The notes under the pieces were generated by a model. It was not told the DNA's origin. It did not search any database and worked only from the letters and a program-made list of their open reading frames with translations. Positions 43,585 to 51,780 of a stretch of 64,000 nucleotides of DNA are shown in pieces. Position 1 is the stretch's first letter. Every line of letters begins with the position of its first letter. Source of the stretch: Mesorhizobium sp. WSM3862 (GTDB taxonomy: Bacteria > Pseudomonadota > Alphaproteobacteria > Rhizobiales > Rhizobiaceae); assembly GCF_002294985.1 (NCBI RefSeq), contig NZ_NSGE01000016.1, positions 1-64,000 on the forward strand. Reading direction: 5' to 3'. The translations under genes and the position numbers were made by a program.

Positions 43585-43619
43585 AACGGCGATCTGACCC
43601 GGGTCGCCGTTTTGTTTTT
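43585..43619 (+). terminator. Orphan plus-strand terminator
   Basis: AACGGCGA, 11-nt loop, TCGCCGTT followed by TTGTTTTTG: a good intrinsic terminator on the plus strand, although both flanking genes are on the minus strand. The 360-bp gap (43265-43624) upstream of it may encode a small RNA. Confidence 0.65.
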
Positions 43620-43624
43620 GGCCA

Positions 43625-44080
43625 TCAGGCCTGGGACTTGGCGTATTCCGCGACCAGCCCGTCATATTCCTCGAAGGCCGGCAAGGCCGCGTAGCTGTGC
43701 AGGGCGGGCGTCTCGGCCCAGGGCAGCTTCTCGCTGGTCCAGGTCTCGACGAAAGGCGTGAACCAGGCGGGGTCGTCCAGCATTGTCGGGCGCAGGTTGA
43801 CGAACCAGTCGAGCCCCTCCGGCCGGGTGAACATCCAGCTCATGCAGTAGCCGCAGAAATAGTGTTTCGAAGCGCCGTGCAGGCCGCCGATCACCGGTTC
43901 GCCCTTGGTGATCTCGAACCCATCCGCGGGAATGGCGGCGCTCAGCGAATAAGCGCTCGACGACATCTTCTGGCAGCCGGTGCAATGGCAGGCCATGGTG
44001 AGCAGCGGCTTGGCGGAGATCCTGAGGCGCACGCGGCCGCAGCGGCAGCCACCTTCGGCAGGCAGGGAGGGGATTGGCAT
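43625..44080 (-). CDS. GFA family (glutathione-dependent formaldehyde-activating-like) zinc protein
   Basis: A 151-residue protein with the GFA zinc sites: GCRCGRVRL, ACHCTGCQKM, and HYFCGYCMSW, all Cys motifs spaced as in the family. True S-hydroxymethylglutathione synthase activity is not assured. ATG at 44080 follows GGGAGGG. Confidence 0.92.
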   Translation of the reverse strand: MPIPSLPAEGGCRCGRVRLRISAKPLLTMACHCTGCQKMSSSAYSLSAAIPADGFEITKGEPVIGGLHGASKHYFCGYCMSWMFTRPEGLDWFVNLRPTMLDDPAWFTPFVETWTSEKLPWAETPALHSYAALPAFEEYDGLVAEYAKSQA

Positions 44081-44163
44081 GAGCGCTCCTTGGTTGTTTT
44101 CCCTTCTCATCCGTCGCTTCGGCGACGCGTTCTTCCCACAAGGAAGAAGGAGGAGCCAAGCCC

Positions 44164-44715
44164 TCAGCCCCCAATCAGCGCCGCGGTCGTCGTCAGCCGC
44201 GCGCCCTGCTCGGCGAAGGCTTTGTTGTGCCGGATGATGATGTCGGGCGCTTTCTCCTCCTCGGAATCGAGCGTCGAATGCGCATCAGAAACGACGGTGA
44301 CGCCGAGGCCCTGGGCAAGAGCGCCTTTCACCGTGGCGGCAACGCAGAAATCGCTCTGGGCGCCGATGAGCACCACGTCGCGAACGCCCTGCCCCGCGAC
44401 CCACTGCCCGAGCTCGGCGTTGGAAAAGGCATTGCCGACGCTCTTGCCGAAGGTTGGCTCACCGGCCGCCTGGCCGAGCTGCGGCCATACCGGCCAGCCG
44501 GAAGCGCCCGGCGCCAGCGGATCGCCCGCCGGCCCGTCATGGCGCACGAAGGCCACCTTGCGGCCGGTTTTGCGCGCCCAATCGATCAGTTTTCGCGCGC
44601 GCTCGGCAATGACGTCGGCATCATGGATCGGCGGATCGAAACGGCCGTCGAACATGCCGGTCTGCAGGTCGATGACGATCAGCGGAGCGGCGGCCGAGGG
44701 AGCGGTGTCTGGCAT
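44164..44715 (-). CDS. Isochorismatase-family cysteine hydrolase
   Basis: A 183-residue alpha/beta hydrolase. The catalytic triad is Asp in VIDLQTGMF, Lys in FGKSVGNAF and Cys in SDFCVAATVKGAL. It may act as amidohydrolase or nicotinamidase-like; substrate unknown. 83 bp from the GFA gene. Confidence 0.9.
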   Translation of the reverse strand: MPDTAPSAAAPLIVIDLQTGMFDGRFDPPIHDADVIAERARKLIDWARKTGRKVAFVRHDGPAGDPLAPGASGWPVWPQLGQAAGEPTFGKSVGNAFSNAELGQWVAGQGVRDVVLIGAQSDFCVAATVKGALAQGLGVTVVSDAHSTLDSEEEKAPDIIIRHNKAFAEQGARLTTTAALIGG

Positions 44716-44805
44716 GGGCGCGAAGATAGCGGAGGTGGGGGGTGGGTCAAGGACGGGGACGAGCGTGGTCCCCCTGTTGTCGGGGAGATCTGCGATTTCG
44801 CCGCC

Positions 44806-46824
44806 TCAACCTATCCCGCCCGTGACCACATACGCGCCGGCGCTCCGCCCATCCGCCAGCCTCACGATCGCCGTGACGATCGAGCCGTAAGCGCTGCGCC
44901 AGACGCTGTGGAAGCCCTGATGCGTTGCAGCCGGCACGACGGCCCGGCCGGTGTGGCGGTTGCCGCTTCCCCGCATGGTGACCGGTTCGCCGTTGACGTG
45001 GACCTTGAGCATGGCTGCATCCTGCCCGGCCTCGCCCGCGTCGATCTCCAGCGCGATCGCGATCTCGTCAGTGTCGTCGCCGGCGTGGATTGTCTCGGCG
45101 GTGAGGGCCAGCATAAGCGGCGCTTCGCTGAGGCGGCCCAATGTGCCTCCGCTCTCTTCAAACACATCATCCGCCAGCGGCGGCGTGCGTGGCGGGCCGG
45201 TGCGGCGGTTGGTGGCGCGCTCGTAGCCGCCGGCAAGCCGCAGCAGCGCCACGTCGTCATAGGCCTTGCCGGCGAAGGTGAGGCCGACCGGCATGTCGAT
45301 ATCGGCCATGGTGCCCATCGGCACCGTCACCGTCGGGATGCCGAGATGGCGCCAGACCAGATTGCCGTTGGCGACCCAGGTGCCGTTGCGCCAGGCAAGA
45401 TCGGCGGAGGCCTCGTTGACATCCGCATCGGCCGGGCCGACATCGGCGACGGCCGGCAACACCACGGCGTCGAGGCGATTGGCGTCGAGCCAGTTCTCGA
45501 AGTCGATGCGGCGCGTCTCTTCCAGCCCCTTGAGCCCGTCCTCGATGGTGGGGATGGCCTCGAGCGGGCTCACCCCGTTCTTCGCCCGCTCGACATAGTC
45601 CGCCAGGTCGAAGCCGTCGTCGCCATAGCGGTCGGGCAGCGTGCCCGGTGGCCGTGGAAAGATTTTGGGGCCATCGACCGAGGCAAGATCGGGAATCGCC
45701 GGATCAGCATTGGCGCGCAGGAAATCGTCCCACGACCAGATCGACAGGTCCCAGATCTCGCGGTTTGCAAATTCCTCCGGCACCAGGCCGCGATCAACCA
45801 TGGAGCGCGCGCCCGGACGGTCGCGCTCATAGTTCGATACGACGGGGAAATCGACCTCGACCACCTCGGCGCCGAGCGCCTGCAGGTCATGCGCAGCCTG
45901 CCGCCAGAGCTCCAGCACCGAGGCGCGCGTCTCGATCGGCCGGTCGGCGCCGAGATCCTTGCCGATATACATTTTCGGCACGCCGAGCCGCTTGCCCTCG
46001 AGCGCGCCTTGCAGGGGAAGCCCGGTATAGCTCGCCGGCCTCAGCGCTGATGCCTTCGGGATCGAAACCCTGGGCTGCACACGCCAGAAGTCGCCGCGCG
46101 TTTCCTCGTCGTCGGCGACGATCGCGTCGAGCAGTTCCAGCATGTCCGGCACGCTGCGCGTATGCGGCACCACCACATCCATGGTCGGCACCAGCGGCCA
46201 GTTGCCGCGTACCGAGATCACGCCGCGCGACGGCGTGTAGGCGACCAGCGCGTTGTTGGAGGCGGGCGCGCGGCCGGACGACCAGGTTTCTTCGCCGAGC
46301 CCGAAGGCGGCGAAGGACGCGGTCGTCGCCGTCCCCGAGCCGTTCGACGAGCCGGAGGCGAAGGCGGCGGTGAGATAATCCTTGTTGTAGGGGCTCTCGG
46401 CGCGGCCATAGACGCCGCGCTGCATGCCGCCATTGGCCATTGGCGGCATGTTGGTGAGGCCGATGAGCACCGCGCCCGCGGCGCGCAGCCGGGAGATCGT
46501 GAAGGCGTCCTCGCTGGCGATCAGATGCTCGAAGGCCGGCGAGCCGGCCGCGACCGTCAGGCCTTTCACCTTGTAGCTGTCCTTGGCGGTGTAGGGGATG
46601 CCGTCCAGCGGTCCAAGCGTTTTGCCCGCGCGGCGTCGGCGGTCGGAAGCTGCCGCCTCCTCGAACACCTTTGGATTGAGGATGGGCACGGCGTTCAGCG
46701 CTATGCCGTGGCGGTCGTAATGGGCGATGCGCCGCAGGTACGCGCCGGTGAGCTCGACGCTTGTGACTGTGCCGTCTTCCAGCGCGCGGCGCAGGTCGGC
46801 GATCGAGGCTTCGACTATATTCAC
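44806..46824 (-). CDS. Amidase-signature enzyme with C-terminal extension
   Basis: A 672-residue amidase (GTG at 46824 with AAGAGG 11 nt upstream; GTG at 46836 adds four residues). Catalytic Lys in YTAKDSYKVKG and the Ser-cisSer-Ser region ASGSSNGSGTATTASFAAFG are visible. The signature domain ends near residue 525. The last ~140 residues are an extra beta-rich domain (EIAIALEIDAGEAGQDAAML) that may bind substrate or the cell surface. Length is well above the usual ~460-500. Substrate unknown. Confidence 0.85.
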   Translation of the reverse strand: MNIVEASIADLRRALEDGTVTSVELTGAYLRRIAHYDRHGIALNAVPILNPKVFEEAAASDRRRRAGKTLGPLDGIPYTAKDSYKVKGLTVAAGSPAFEHLIASEDAFTISRLRAAGAVLIGLTNMPPMANGGMQRGVYGRAESPYNKDYLTAAFASGSSNGSGTATTASFAAFGLGEETWSSGRAPASNNALVAYTPSRGVISVRGNWPLVPTMDVVVPHTRSVPDMLELLDAIVADDEETRGDFWRVQPRVSIPKASALRPASYTGLPLQGALEGKRLGVPKMYIGKDLGADRPIETRASVLELWRQAAHDLQALGAEVVEVDFPVVSNYERDRPGARSMVDRGLVPEEFANREIWDLSIWSWDDFLRANADPAIPDLASVDGPKIFPRPPGTLPDRYGDDGFDLADYVERAKNGVSPLEAIPTIEDGLKGLEETRRIDFENWLDANRLDAVVLPAVADVGPADADVNEASADLAWRNGTWVANGNLVWRHLGIPTVTVPMGTMADIDMPVGLTFAGKAYDDVALLRLAGGYERATNRRTGPPRTPPLADDVFEESGGTLGRLSEAPLMLALTAETIHAGDDTDEIAIALEIDAGEAGQDAAMLKVHVNGEPVTMRGSGNRHTGRAVVPAATHQGFHSVWRSAYGSIVTAIVRLADGRSAGAYVVTGGIG

Positions 46825-46879
46825 GGCTTGGCGCACCTCTTGTCAGCAATCACGCGTCCGGCGAAGACGTAGTCGCGAA

Positions 46880-46945
46880 GGCCGCGTTCCTCCGCGCCCC
46901 CCTGCTGCCCTGCCGGGCATCTCCCCGCAAGGGGGAGATTGATGT
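46880..46945. repeat. Intergenic repeat, family A
   Basis: CCGCGTTCCTCCGCGCCCCC, then CTGCTGCCCTGCCGGGCATC, TCCCCGCAAGGGGGAGATTG. A single well-preserved unit upstream of the amidase. Confidence 0.8.
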
Positions 46946-46992
46946 CGCCCAGACAGTCACCAACCACCAGCATGCCGCAAGGCACCCACTTC

Positions 46993-49239
46993 TCACAGCG
47001 TCTTACTGTCGAACTGGCCGCTTTCCTTCATGAGCTCGATATAGGTCTTGGCCAGGGCATTGCCGTGTTCGGCTGCCTTGAGGAACCACTTGGTTGCTTC
47101 CGGGTAGTTCGGCTTGCCTTCAATCCCCCGCAAGTAGAGCGTACCAAGGCTGAACTCGGCATCGACATTGCCAGCCTGGGCTGCTTCAAGCCACCAGGTC
47201 TCGGCGGCCTTGTCGTCCCTTGCGACGCCTACGCCATTTGCATATGCATAAGCCAGGTTGAGCTTCGAATTTAGCTTTCCCTGCCGTGCGGCCTTGAGCC
47301 ACCACGCAATTGCATTAGCCTTACTCTCCGAGACACCGGTACCCGTGGAATAGGCGTTCCCGACTGCCTCCTCGGCCTCTGCGTTGCCCTGCTCAGCAGC
47401 CTTGCTCAACCAGGCGAGTGCCTGGCCGTCGTCCCGTTTGACGTCCTGTCCCAATCCATACATCGTGCCGATATTGTACTGCGCGACGGCATGCCCGTTG
47501 ACCGCGGCTTTCATCCACCATTGGAAGGCCAATCCGCCATCCCGAGCAAATCCGCGGCCTTCATGGTACAGAATGCCTAGCTGATATTGGGCATCGGCAT
47601 TACCCCCGTCGGCTGCCATCTGCGTCCATTTGGCGGCCAGCCGGTCATTGTTCTCGATACCTTCGCCGAGCAAATAGGCCCGGCCAAGATTGTAGCCGGC
47701 TTCGGCATTTCCTGCCTCGGCGCCCTTGCGCCACCAAACCGCGGCTTGAGCGTGGTCCTGCGGAACACCCGCGCCAGCGGCATACATCCCGCCGAGCGCG
47801 GATTGCGCCAGAGGGGTGCCTTGATCCGCTGCCTTGTTCATCCAGTAGAATGCCTGGGCGTCGTCCCTGGCAATGCCACTTCCCGTGCGATAGGCGTTTG
47901 CGAGACTGTACTGTGCCACCGCAACCCCACTGGCCGCGGCCTTGGTCCACCATTTGACCGCCAACCGGTCGTCCCGGGCAACGCCGACGCCTTGGTGGTA
48001 CAGAATGCCGAGTTGACCTTGAGCGTCCGCGTTGCCTGCGTCCGCCGCTTTGAGCCACCAGGCTGCACCATCCCGGCTGTTTTGAGCCACGCCCCTGCCC
48101 TTCAAGTACGCATTCCCCAGCGACAACTGTGCTTCGGCGTTGCCTTGCTCCGAAGCTTTCCGCCACCAGGCAACGGCTTGAACATCATCCTGCCGTACGC
48201 CCATACCAAGCCAGTACATCGAACCCAGGCTTGATTGTGCTAAGGCGTCCCCCCGGTTGGCCGCCCTGCTCGTCCAAAGGAATGCCTGGGCATCATCCTT
48301 GCCGACGCCCTTTCCAGTAGCATACGCGGTGCCGACACTGTATTGCGCCTGCATGACGCCACCGGCAGCGGCCTTCATCCACCATTGAAATGCAAGGCTG
48401 TCGTTCTGTGTCAGGCCCTCACCCAGATGGTAGAGAACGCCGAGCATCCATTGGCCGTCCGCGTTCCCCTGATCTGCAGCCTTGCGAGCCCATGTGGCGG
48501 CGAGTTGGCTGTCTTTCTCTACGCCTAAGCCGAACTTGTACGCCCTGCTGAGGACATAAGCGGCTTCTGAATGCCCTTTGTCGGCCGCCCTGCGAGTCCA
48601 GATCGCTCCTGTTTTGTCGTCTTTCTTGACACCCAGACCGCCATAATAAGCCTGACCGAGGCTGTTTGCCGCCTCGACGCTTCCTGCATCGACCGCTTTG
48701 CGCCACCAATAGACCGCCTGTTCAGCGCTTTTGACCAGTCCCCGACCTTGCAAATAAAGGACGCCGAGCTGGTATTCGCCATTAGCATTGCCCTTGTCCG
48801 CCGCCTTCCTCGCCAAACTGGCCGCAAGCTGATCGTCCTTCGCGACACCACGTCCAAGAGAATAAGCTTGGCTAAGCGACGCTTCAGCCTCCGCAATTCC
48901 GCCGTCAGCTGACTTGCGCCACCAATAGACCGCCTGCTCGTCGTTCTGTGCGGTTCCCTCACCACGCCAGTACATTGCGCCGAGATAGCCCTGAGCATCC
49001 CGGTTGCCCATGCTCGCCAGCACCGACAGCTGACGAAATTCTTCCTCATAATCCTTAGCTAGGTGCGCCGCCTGTACTTTCCTTATTGCCGACCATTGCA
49101 CATAGTAATTTCTCAACGGTCCAAGCAGCACATAAGCGGCCAGCAATGCCAGGATTATGAAAAGGATTCTTCCGTGGCGCCGTACAGGCGCACTGACGAC
49201 AGTTGTGTTCGCGTCCAGAGACCCGTCGTTATTGCTCAT
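46993..49239 (-). CDS. Large Sel1-like repeat membrane protein
   Basis: A 748-residue protein: a short polar N-terminus, one membrane helix (ILFIILALLAAYVLLGPL), then about 18 Sel1-type TPR repeats of 36 residues (NADAQYQLGILYHEGRG style). Repeats 6, 10 and 14 match each other best (NADGQWMLGVLYHLGEG, NADAQGQLGILYHQGVG, NADAQYQLGILYHEGRG), and neighbours in each block also correspond, so the array grew by duplication of a four-repeat (144-residue) block. Base composition looks poorer in GC than neighbours. Sel1 arrays bind partners in envelope complexes. The WD40 protein gene is upstream on the same strand (83 bp). Confidence 0.88.
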   Translation of the reverse strand: MSNNDGSLDANTTVVSAPVRRHGRILFIILALLAAYVLLGPLRNYYVQWSAIRKVQAAHLAKDYEEEFRQLSVLASMGNRDAQGYLGAMYWRGEGTAQNDEQAVYWWRKSADGGIAEAEASLSQAYSLGRGVAKDDQLAASLARKAADKGNANGEYQLGVLYLQGRGLVKSAEQAVYWWRKAVDAGSVEAANSLGQAYYGGLGVKKDDKTGAIWTRRAADKGHSEAAYVLSRAYKFGLGVEKDSQLAATWARKAADQGNADGQWMLGVLYHLGEGLTQNDSLAFQWWMKAAAGGVMQAQYSVGTAYATGKGVGKDDAQAFLWTSRAANRGDALAQSSLGSMYWLGMGVRQDDVQAVAWWRKASEQGNAEAQLSLGNAYLKGRGVAQNSRDGAAWWLKAADAGNADAQGQLGILYHQGVGVARDDRLAVKWWTKAAASGVAVAQYSLANAYRTGSGIARDDAQAFYWMNKAADQGTPLAQSALGGMYAAGAGVPQDHAQAAVWWRKGAEAGNAEAGYNLGRAYLLGEGIENNDRLAAKWTQMAADGGNADAQYQLGILYHEGRGFARDGGLAFQWWMKAAVNGHAVAQYNIGTMYGLGQDVKRDDGQALAWLSKAAEQGNAEAEEAVGNAYSTGTGVSESKANAIAWWLKAARQGKLNSKLNLAYAYANGVGVARDDKAAETWWLEAAQAGNVDAEFSLGTLYLRGIEGKPNYPEATKWFLKAAEHGNALAKTYIELMKESGQFDSKTL

Positions 49240-49322
49240 AGTACCCGCCCCACTTGCAACCACCAGTAATTAGTAGCGCAAGCAGAGCCGTTCTGGAATA
49301 TCCGTGGTTTCGAATGTCTCAA

Positions 49323-50819
49323 TCACTCCGGCGCGCCGGCGAACAGCACCGTGCCCTCCCCTCCTGCCGCCGGCCAGTCGCGGATGGTGCCGTCGATGCC
49401 GCCGGTCAAAAGCGTGCCGTGGGCGGCGAAGGCGACCGAGTAGATCGGCCCGGTGCCGGGGTCGAACTCGGCGATTTCGGCGCCCGTATCCATATTCCAG
49501 ATCCGCGCCGTGCCGTCGAGCGAGGCGGAGCCGAGCCGTTTGCCGTCGGCCGATAAGGCGAGCGCATAGACAGTGCCGGAGTGGCCGTCGAAGCGGCGGA
49601 CTTCCTTGAAAGAGTCGAGGTCCCAGAGTTTTATCGTGTAGTCGCCGCTGCCGGTCACCGCATGGTGGCCGTCGGCCAGGAAGAGCGCGCCATAGGCGCC
49701 GCGCTCGTGGCCGTGCCAGGTGCGCAGTTGCTTGCCCACAAGGATGTCCCAGAGCTTCAGTTCGCCGTCGATGCTGCCGGTGAGCGCCCTGGTGCCATCT
49801 GGCGAGATGGCGACGGAACTCACCGACCAATCGTGGCCCGGCAGGACATGCAGCACCGTGCCTTTCTGCAAATCCCAGACGACGACGGAACCGGTGTCGT
49901 GGCCGCTGACGGCGAGCTTGCCGTCGGGGCTGATCTTCAGTTGCCGGACGCCGCCGTTCGCTCCGGACGAGAAGACATGCAGCACTGTGCCATCGGAAAG
50001 CTGGCGCAGCACGATCTCGCCGTCGTCGCCGGCGGTGAGCGCGCTTCTGCCGTCGGGCATGAAGAGCGCGCTGCGCGCCATGTCCTTGTGGACGCCGAGG
50101 TCGCGGATCAGCCGCTTGCCGTCGATATCCCAGAGCTTGATCATGCGATCGGTGCTGGCGCTCATGATCTGGTGGCCGTCGGCCGACACCGCCAGCCAGA
50201 CGACGGCATCGCGGTGGCCTTCCGGCGCGGTCGGCTGGGCTGGGGGCGGTGGCCGAGGCGGCGCCAGCGTCTGCGGCGGCGTGGCCGGCGCCAGCGCGGT
50301 CTGCTGGGCCGGCGTTGTTGCAGGCTGCGCCGGTGCGGCGGGCTGCGGCGGAGCGGCCGCCGGCTCGGACGGTGCGGTCGTCGACGCCGGCGCGACAGGC
50401 CCGGAGGCCGGCTCGGTCCCAGGCTCCGCCGGAGCGACGGCGACTTCCCTGGCCGGCGCGGCCGCACCGCCCCCTGTTTCCCGCCACCGGCCGAACTGGT
50501 CGGCGAGGATGACGACAAGGGCAATGAGCGGCACGGCAAGCGCGATGCGGTGCAGCCGCGGGCGCCCGGCCGGCACGGTCCCGGCATCGCGGCCGAACAG
50601 AGGCGTTGCCGGATTATGCCTTGCCGCCGCCGGCAGCAGGCCGGCAAGGAACGAAAGCCCGGCGAGAATCGAAAGCATGCCCGCCGCGCCGAAGATCCCG
50701 GCGCTCGCCGTGGCCGGGGGCTTGCCCCCCAGCGCCAGATAAAGCTTGGCGAAGCAGGCGAAGCCGACGACGAGCATCGCCAGCGCCAACAGCCTGTCGG
50801 TCGATCTTTTCATCGGCAT
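49323..50819 (-). CDS. Three-helix membrane protein with WD40 propeller
   Basis: A 498-residue protein. Three membrane helices (about 9-30, 40-62, 88-108), then a Pro/Ala-rich linker (about 118-195), then seven WD40-like repeats (about 200-480; GHDWSVSSVAISPDGTRALT, then GHERGAYGALFLADG, GHSGTVYALALSADGKRLGS) forming one beta propeller. With this layout the propeller is probably periplasmic or cytoplasmic and acts as a protein-binding platform. Encoded upstream of the Sel1-repeat gene and likely its partner. Divergent from the peptide island. Confidence 0.88.
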   Translation of the reverse strand: MPMKRSTDRLLALAMLVVGFACFAKLYLALGGKPPATASAGIFGAAGMLSILAGLSFLAGLLPAAARHNPATPLFGRDAGTVPAGRPRLHRIALAVPLIALVVILADQFGRWRETGGGAAAPAREVAVAPAEPGTEPASGPVAPASTTAPSEPAAAPPQPAAPAQPATTPAQQTALAPATPPQTLAPPRPPPPAQPTAPEGHRDAVVWLAVSADGHQIMSASTDRMIKLWDIDGKRLIRDLGVHKDMARSALFMPDGRSALTAGDDGEIVLRQLSDGTVLHVFSSGANGGVRQLKISPDGKLAVSGHDTGSVVVWDLQKGTVLHVLPGHDWSVSSVAISPDGTRALTGSIDGELKLWDILVGKQLRTWHGHERGAYGALFLADGHHAVTGSGDYTIKLWDLDSFKEVRRFDGHSGTVYALALSADGKRLGSASLDGTARIWNMDTGAEIAEFDPGTGPIYSVAFAAHGTLLTGGIDGTIRDWPAAGGEGTVLFAGAPE

Positions 50820-51103
50820 CCCCCAGGCGCCTTCACTCCAACTGGCGGAAGGCGCATCGGCCATTCTAGCCGAGCTTTTCGCCGGGGCTAAGTGCAAGAC
50901 ATCACACGAAGAACGATAAACGTGCTTTGGCGCGGCGTGACTTCTTCAATCCCGCCGCCGGCCGAATTTCGGCTTTACTCATCCGGCCGGCCAATATCTC
51001 GATGCTCCGAACCGAAGCGTGATGTCTTTCGCTCCATAAACAAGCGGCACGTGGGCAGAAAGCCACACTCCCCAAGAATAACAAGCTCGACTACCCGCAC
51101 TGG

Positions 51104-51132
51104 TTGACAGCAAACGCTCTTATGACATTATC
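51104..51132 (+). promoter_or_regulatory. Sigma-70-type promoter for peptide island
   Basis: TTGACA (51104-51109), 17-nt spacer, ATTATC (51127-51132). It is the only convincing promoter before the first peptide gene, 28 bp upstream of its start codon. Confidence 0.65.
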
Positions 51133-51160
51133 CGCCCGGGATTTTCAGGAGAGCCACAGC

Positions 51161-51247
51161 ATGAAGAAGATTTACGAGAAGCCTGTGTTGGTCCGCAAAG
51201 GCAAGCTTTCGATGGTCGTCGCGGGTTCGACACCGGTCCCGGGTTGA
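51161..51247 (+). CDS. RiPP-like precursor peptide 1
   Basis: A 28-residue peptide, opening MKKIYEKPVLVRKGKLS and ending VVAGSTPVPG. The leader contains YEKPVLVRKG, an exact YxxPxLxxxG pattern, which in lasso peptides is recognised by the RRE domain of the B1 protein. CAGGAGAG precedes the ATG. The C-terminal stretch has no Asp or Glu, so it cannot form a lasso macrolactam; another modification or no modification is possible. No synthetase or protease gene is seen nearby. Confidence 0.6.
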   Translation: MKKIYEKPVLVRKGKLSMVVAGSTPVPG

Positions 51248-51310
51248 TTCGGGGACAGCTCGATCAGCTTCATTGATGTTTGAGGCCAGCGGTCATCCTG
51301 GCTTGTTGCG

Positions 51311-51339
51311 TGACAAGGCGGCTGATTATCGTCTTGTCA
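51311..51339. promoter_or_regulatory. Dyad between the two peptide genes
   Basis: TGACAAG, 15-nt spacer, CTTGTCA: 28 bp before peptide 2's start codon. It could be an operator or an attenuating hairpin between genes 1 and 2. Confidence 0.45.
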
Positions 51340-51366
51340 GTTCGAATGGTTAACGGGGGTTCAATC

Positions 51367-51474
51367 ATGAAGAAGACTTACGAGAAGCCTGTGTTGGTCC
51401 GCAAAGGCAAGCTTTCGACAATTGTCGCCGGCGGTCCTTCTACTGTTATCAATGGCGGCGGCCCGGCGAGCTGA
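51367..51474 (+). CDS. RiPP-like precursor peptide 2
   Basis: A 35-residue peptide whose first 17 residues (MKKTYEKPVLVRKGKLS) differ from peptide 1 at one position. The DNA of this leader is also nearly identical over about 52 bp. The remaining core is TIVAGGPSTVINGGGPAS, Gly/Ser/Thr rich and different from peptide 1. GGGGGT precedes the ATG. So leader conserved, core diversified, the pattern of precursor paralogues. Confidence 0.6.
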   Translation: MKKTYEKPVLVRKGKLSTIVAGGPSTVINGGGPAS

Positions 51475-51496
51475 TCTGCCGGACAATCTGCTGTTG

Positions 51497-51622
51497 ATGC
51501 CTGCCGACCCTGGCTCCTTCTTGCGATCCAGGAAATTCGGGGAACCGGCCAGACCAAGCCTGGTCAAAAAGGGCAGGCTTTCGGCAATCACTGCCAACGG
51601 CGCCTCTTCGTTCACGTTCTAA
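51497..51622 (+). CDS. Degenerate RiPP-like precursor peptide 3
   Basis: A 41-residue frame whose C-terminal part reads ARPSLVKKGRLSAITANGAS, matching PVLVRKGKLSTIVAGGPS of peptide 2 (PxLxxxG retained, Tyr lost, Thr at the usual leader -2 position present). The N-terminus (MPADPGSFLRSRKF) is unrelated and no ribosome-binding site is seen, so it may be decayed or fused. It begins 22 bp after peptide 2. Confidence 0.4.
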   Translation: MPADPGSFLRSRKFGEPARPSLVKKGRLSAITANGASSFTF

Positions 51623-51629
51623 GCATTAC

Positions 51630-51661
51630 AGCGCGTTGCACCGAAATTCAGGCAACGCGCT
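51630..51661 (+). terminator. Terminator of the peptide island
   Basis: AGCGCGTTGC, 12-nt loop, GCAACGCGCT: perfect 10-bp stem followed by CTAATTCTTCGTTT. 8 bp after peptide 3's stop. Confidence 0.75.
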
Positions 51662-51780
51662 CTAATTCTTCGTTTGATGCAGGTCTTTCTGCCGAAGCTG
51701 CGGCATCCTTTGGGCGACATAGTTCGTCTTTGCTTGACACATATCTCGCCCATAAGCCGTCGCCCTTTGGCCGACAGGGA

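Noticed and set aside
44227..46050. A 607-codon open frame antisense to the amidase
   Set aside because: The minus-strand amidase carries the family catalytic motifs; the antisense peptide is Arg/Val/His-rich with no domain.
51161..51474. True lasso peptide precursors
   Set aside because: The leader motif fits, but the cores contain no Asp or Glu at positions 7-9 for a macrolactam and no B/C genes are visible, so only RiPP-like is claimed.
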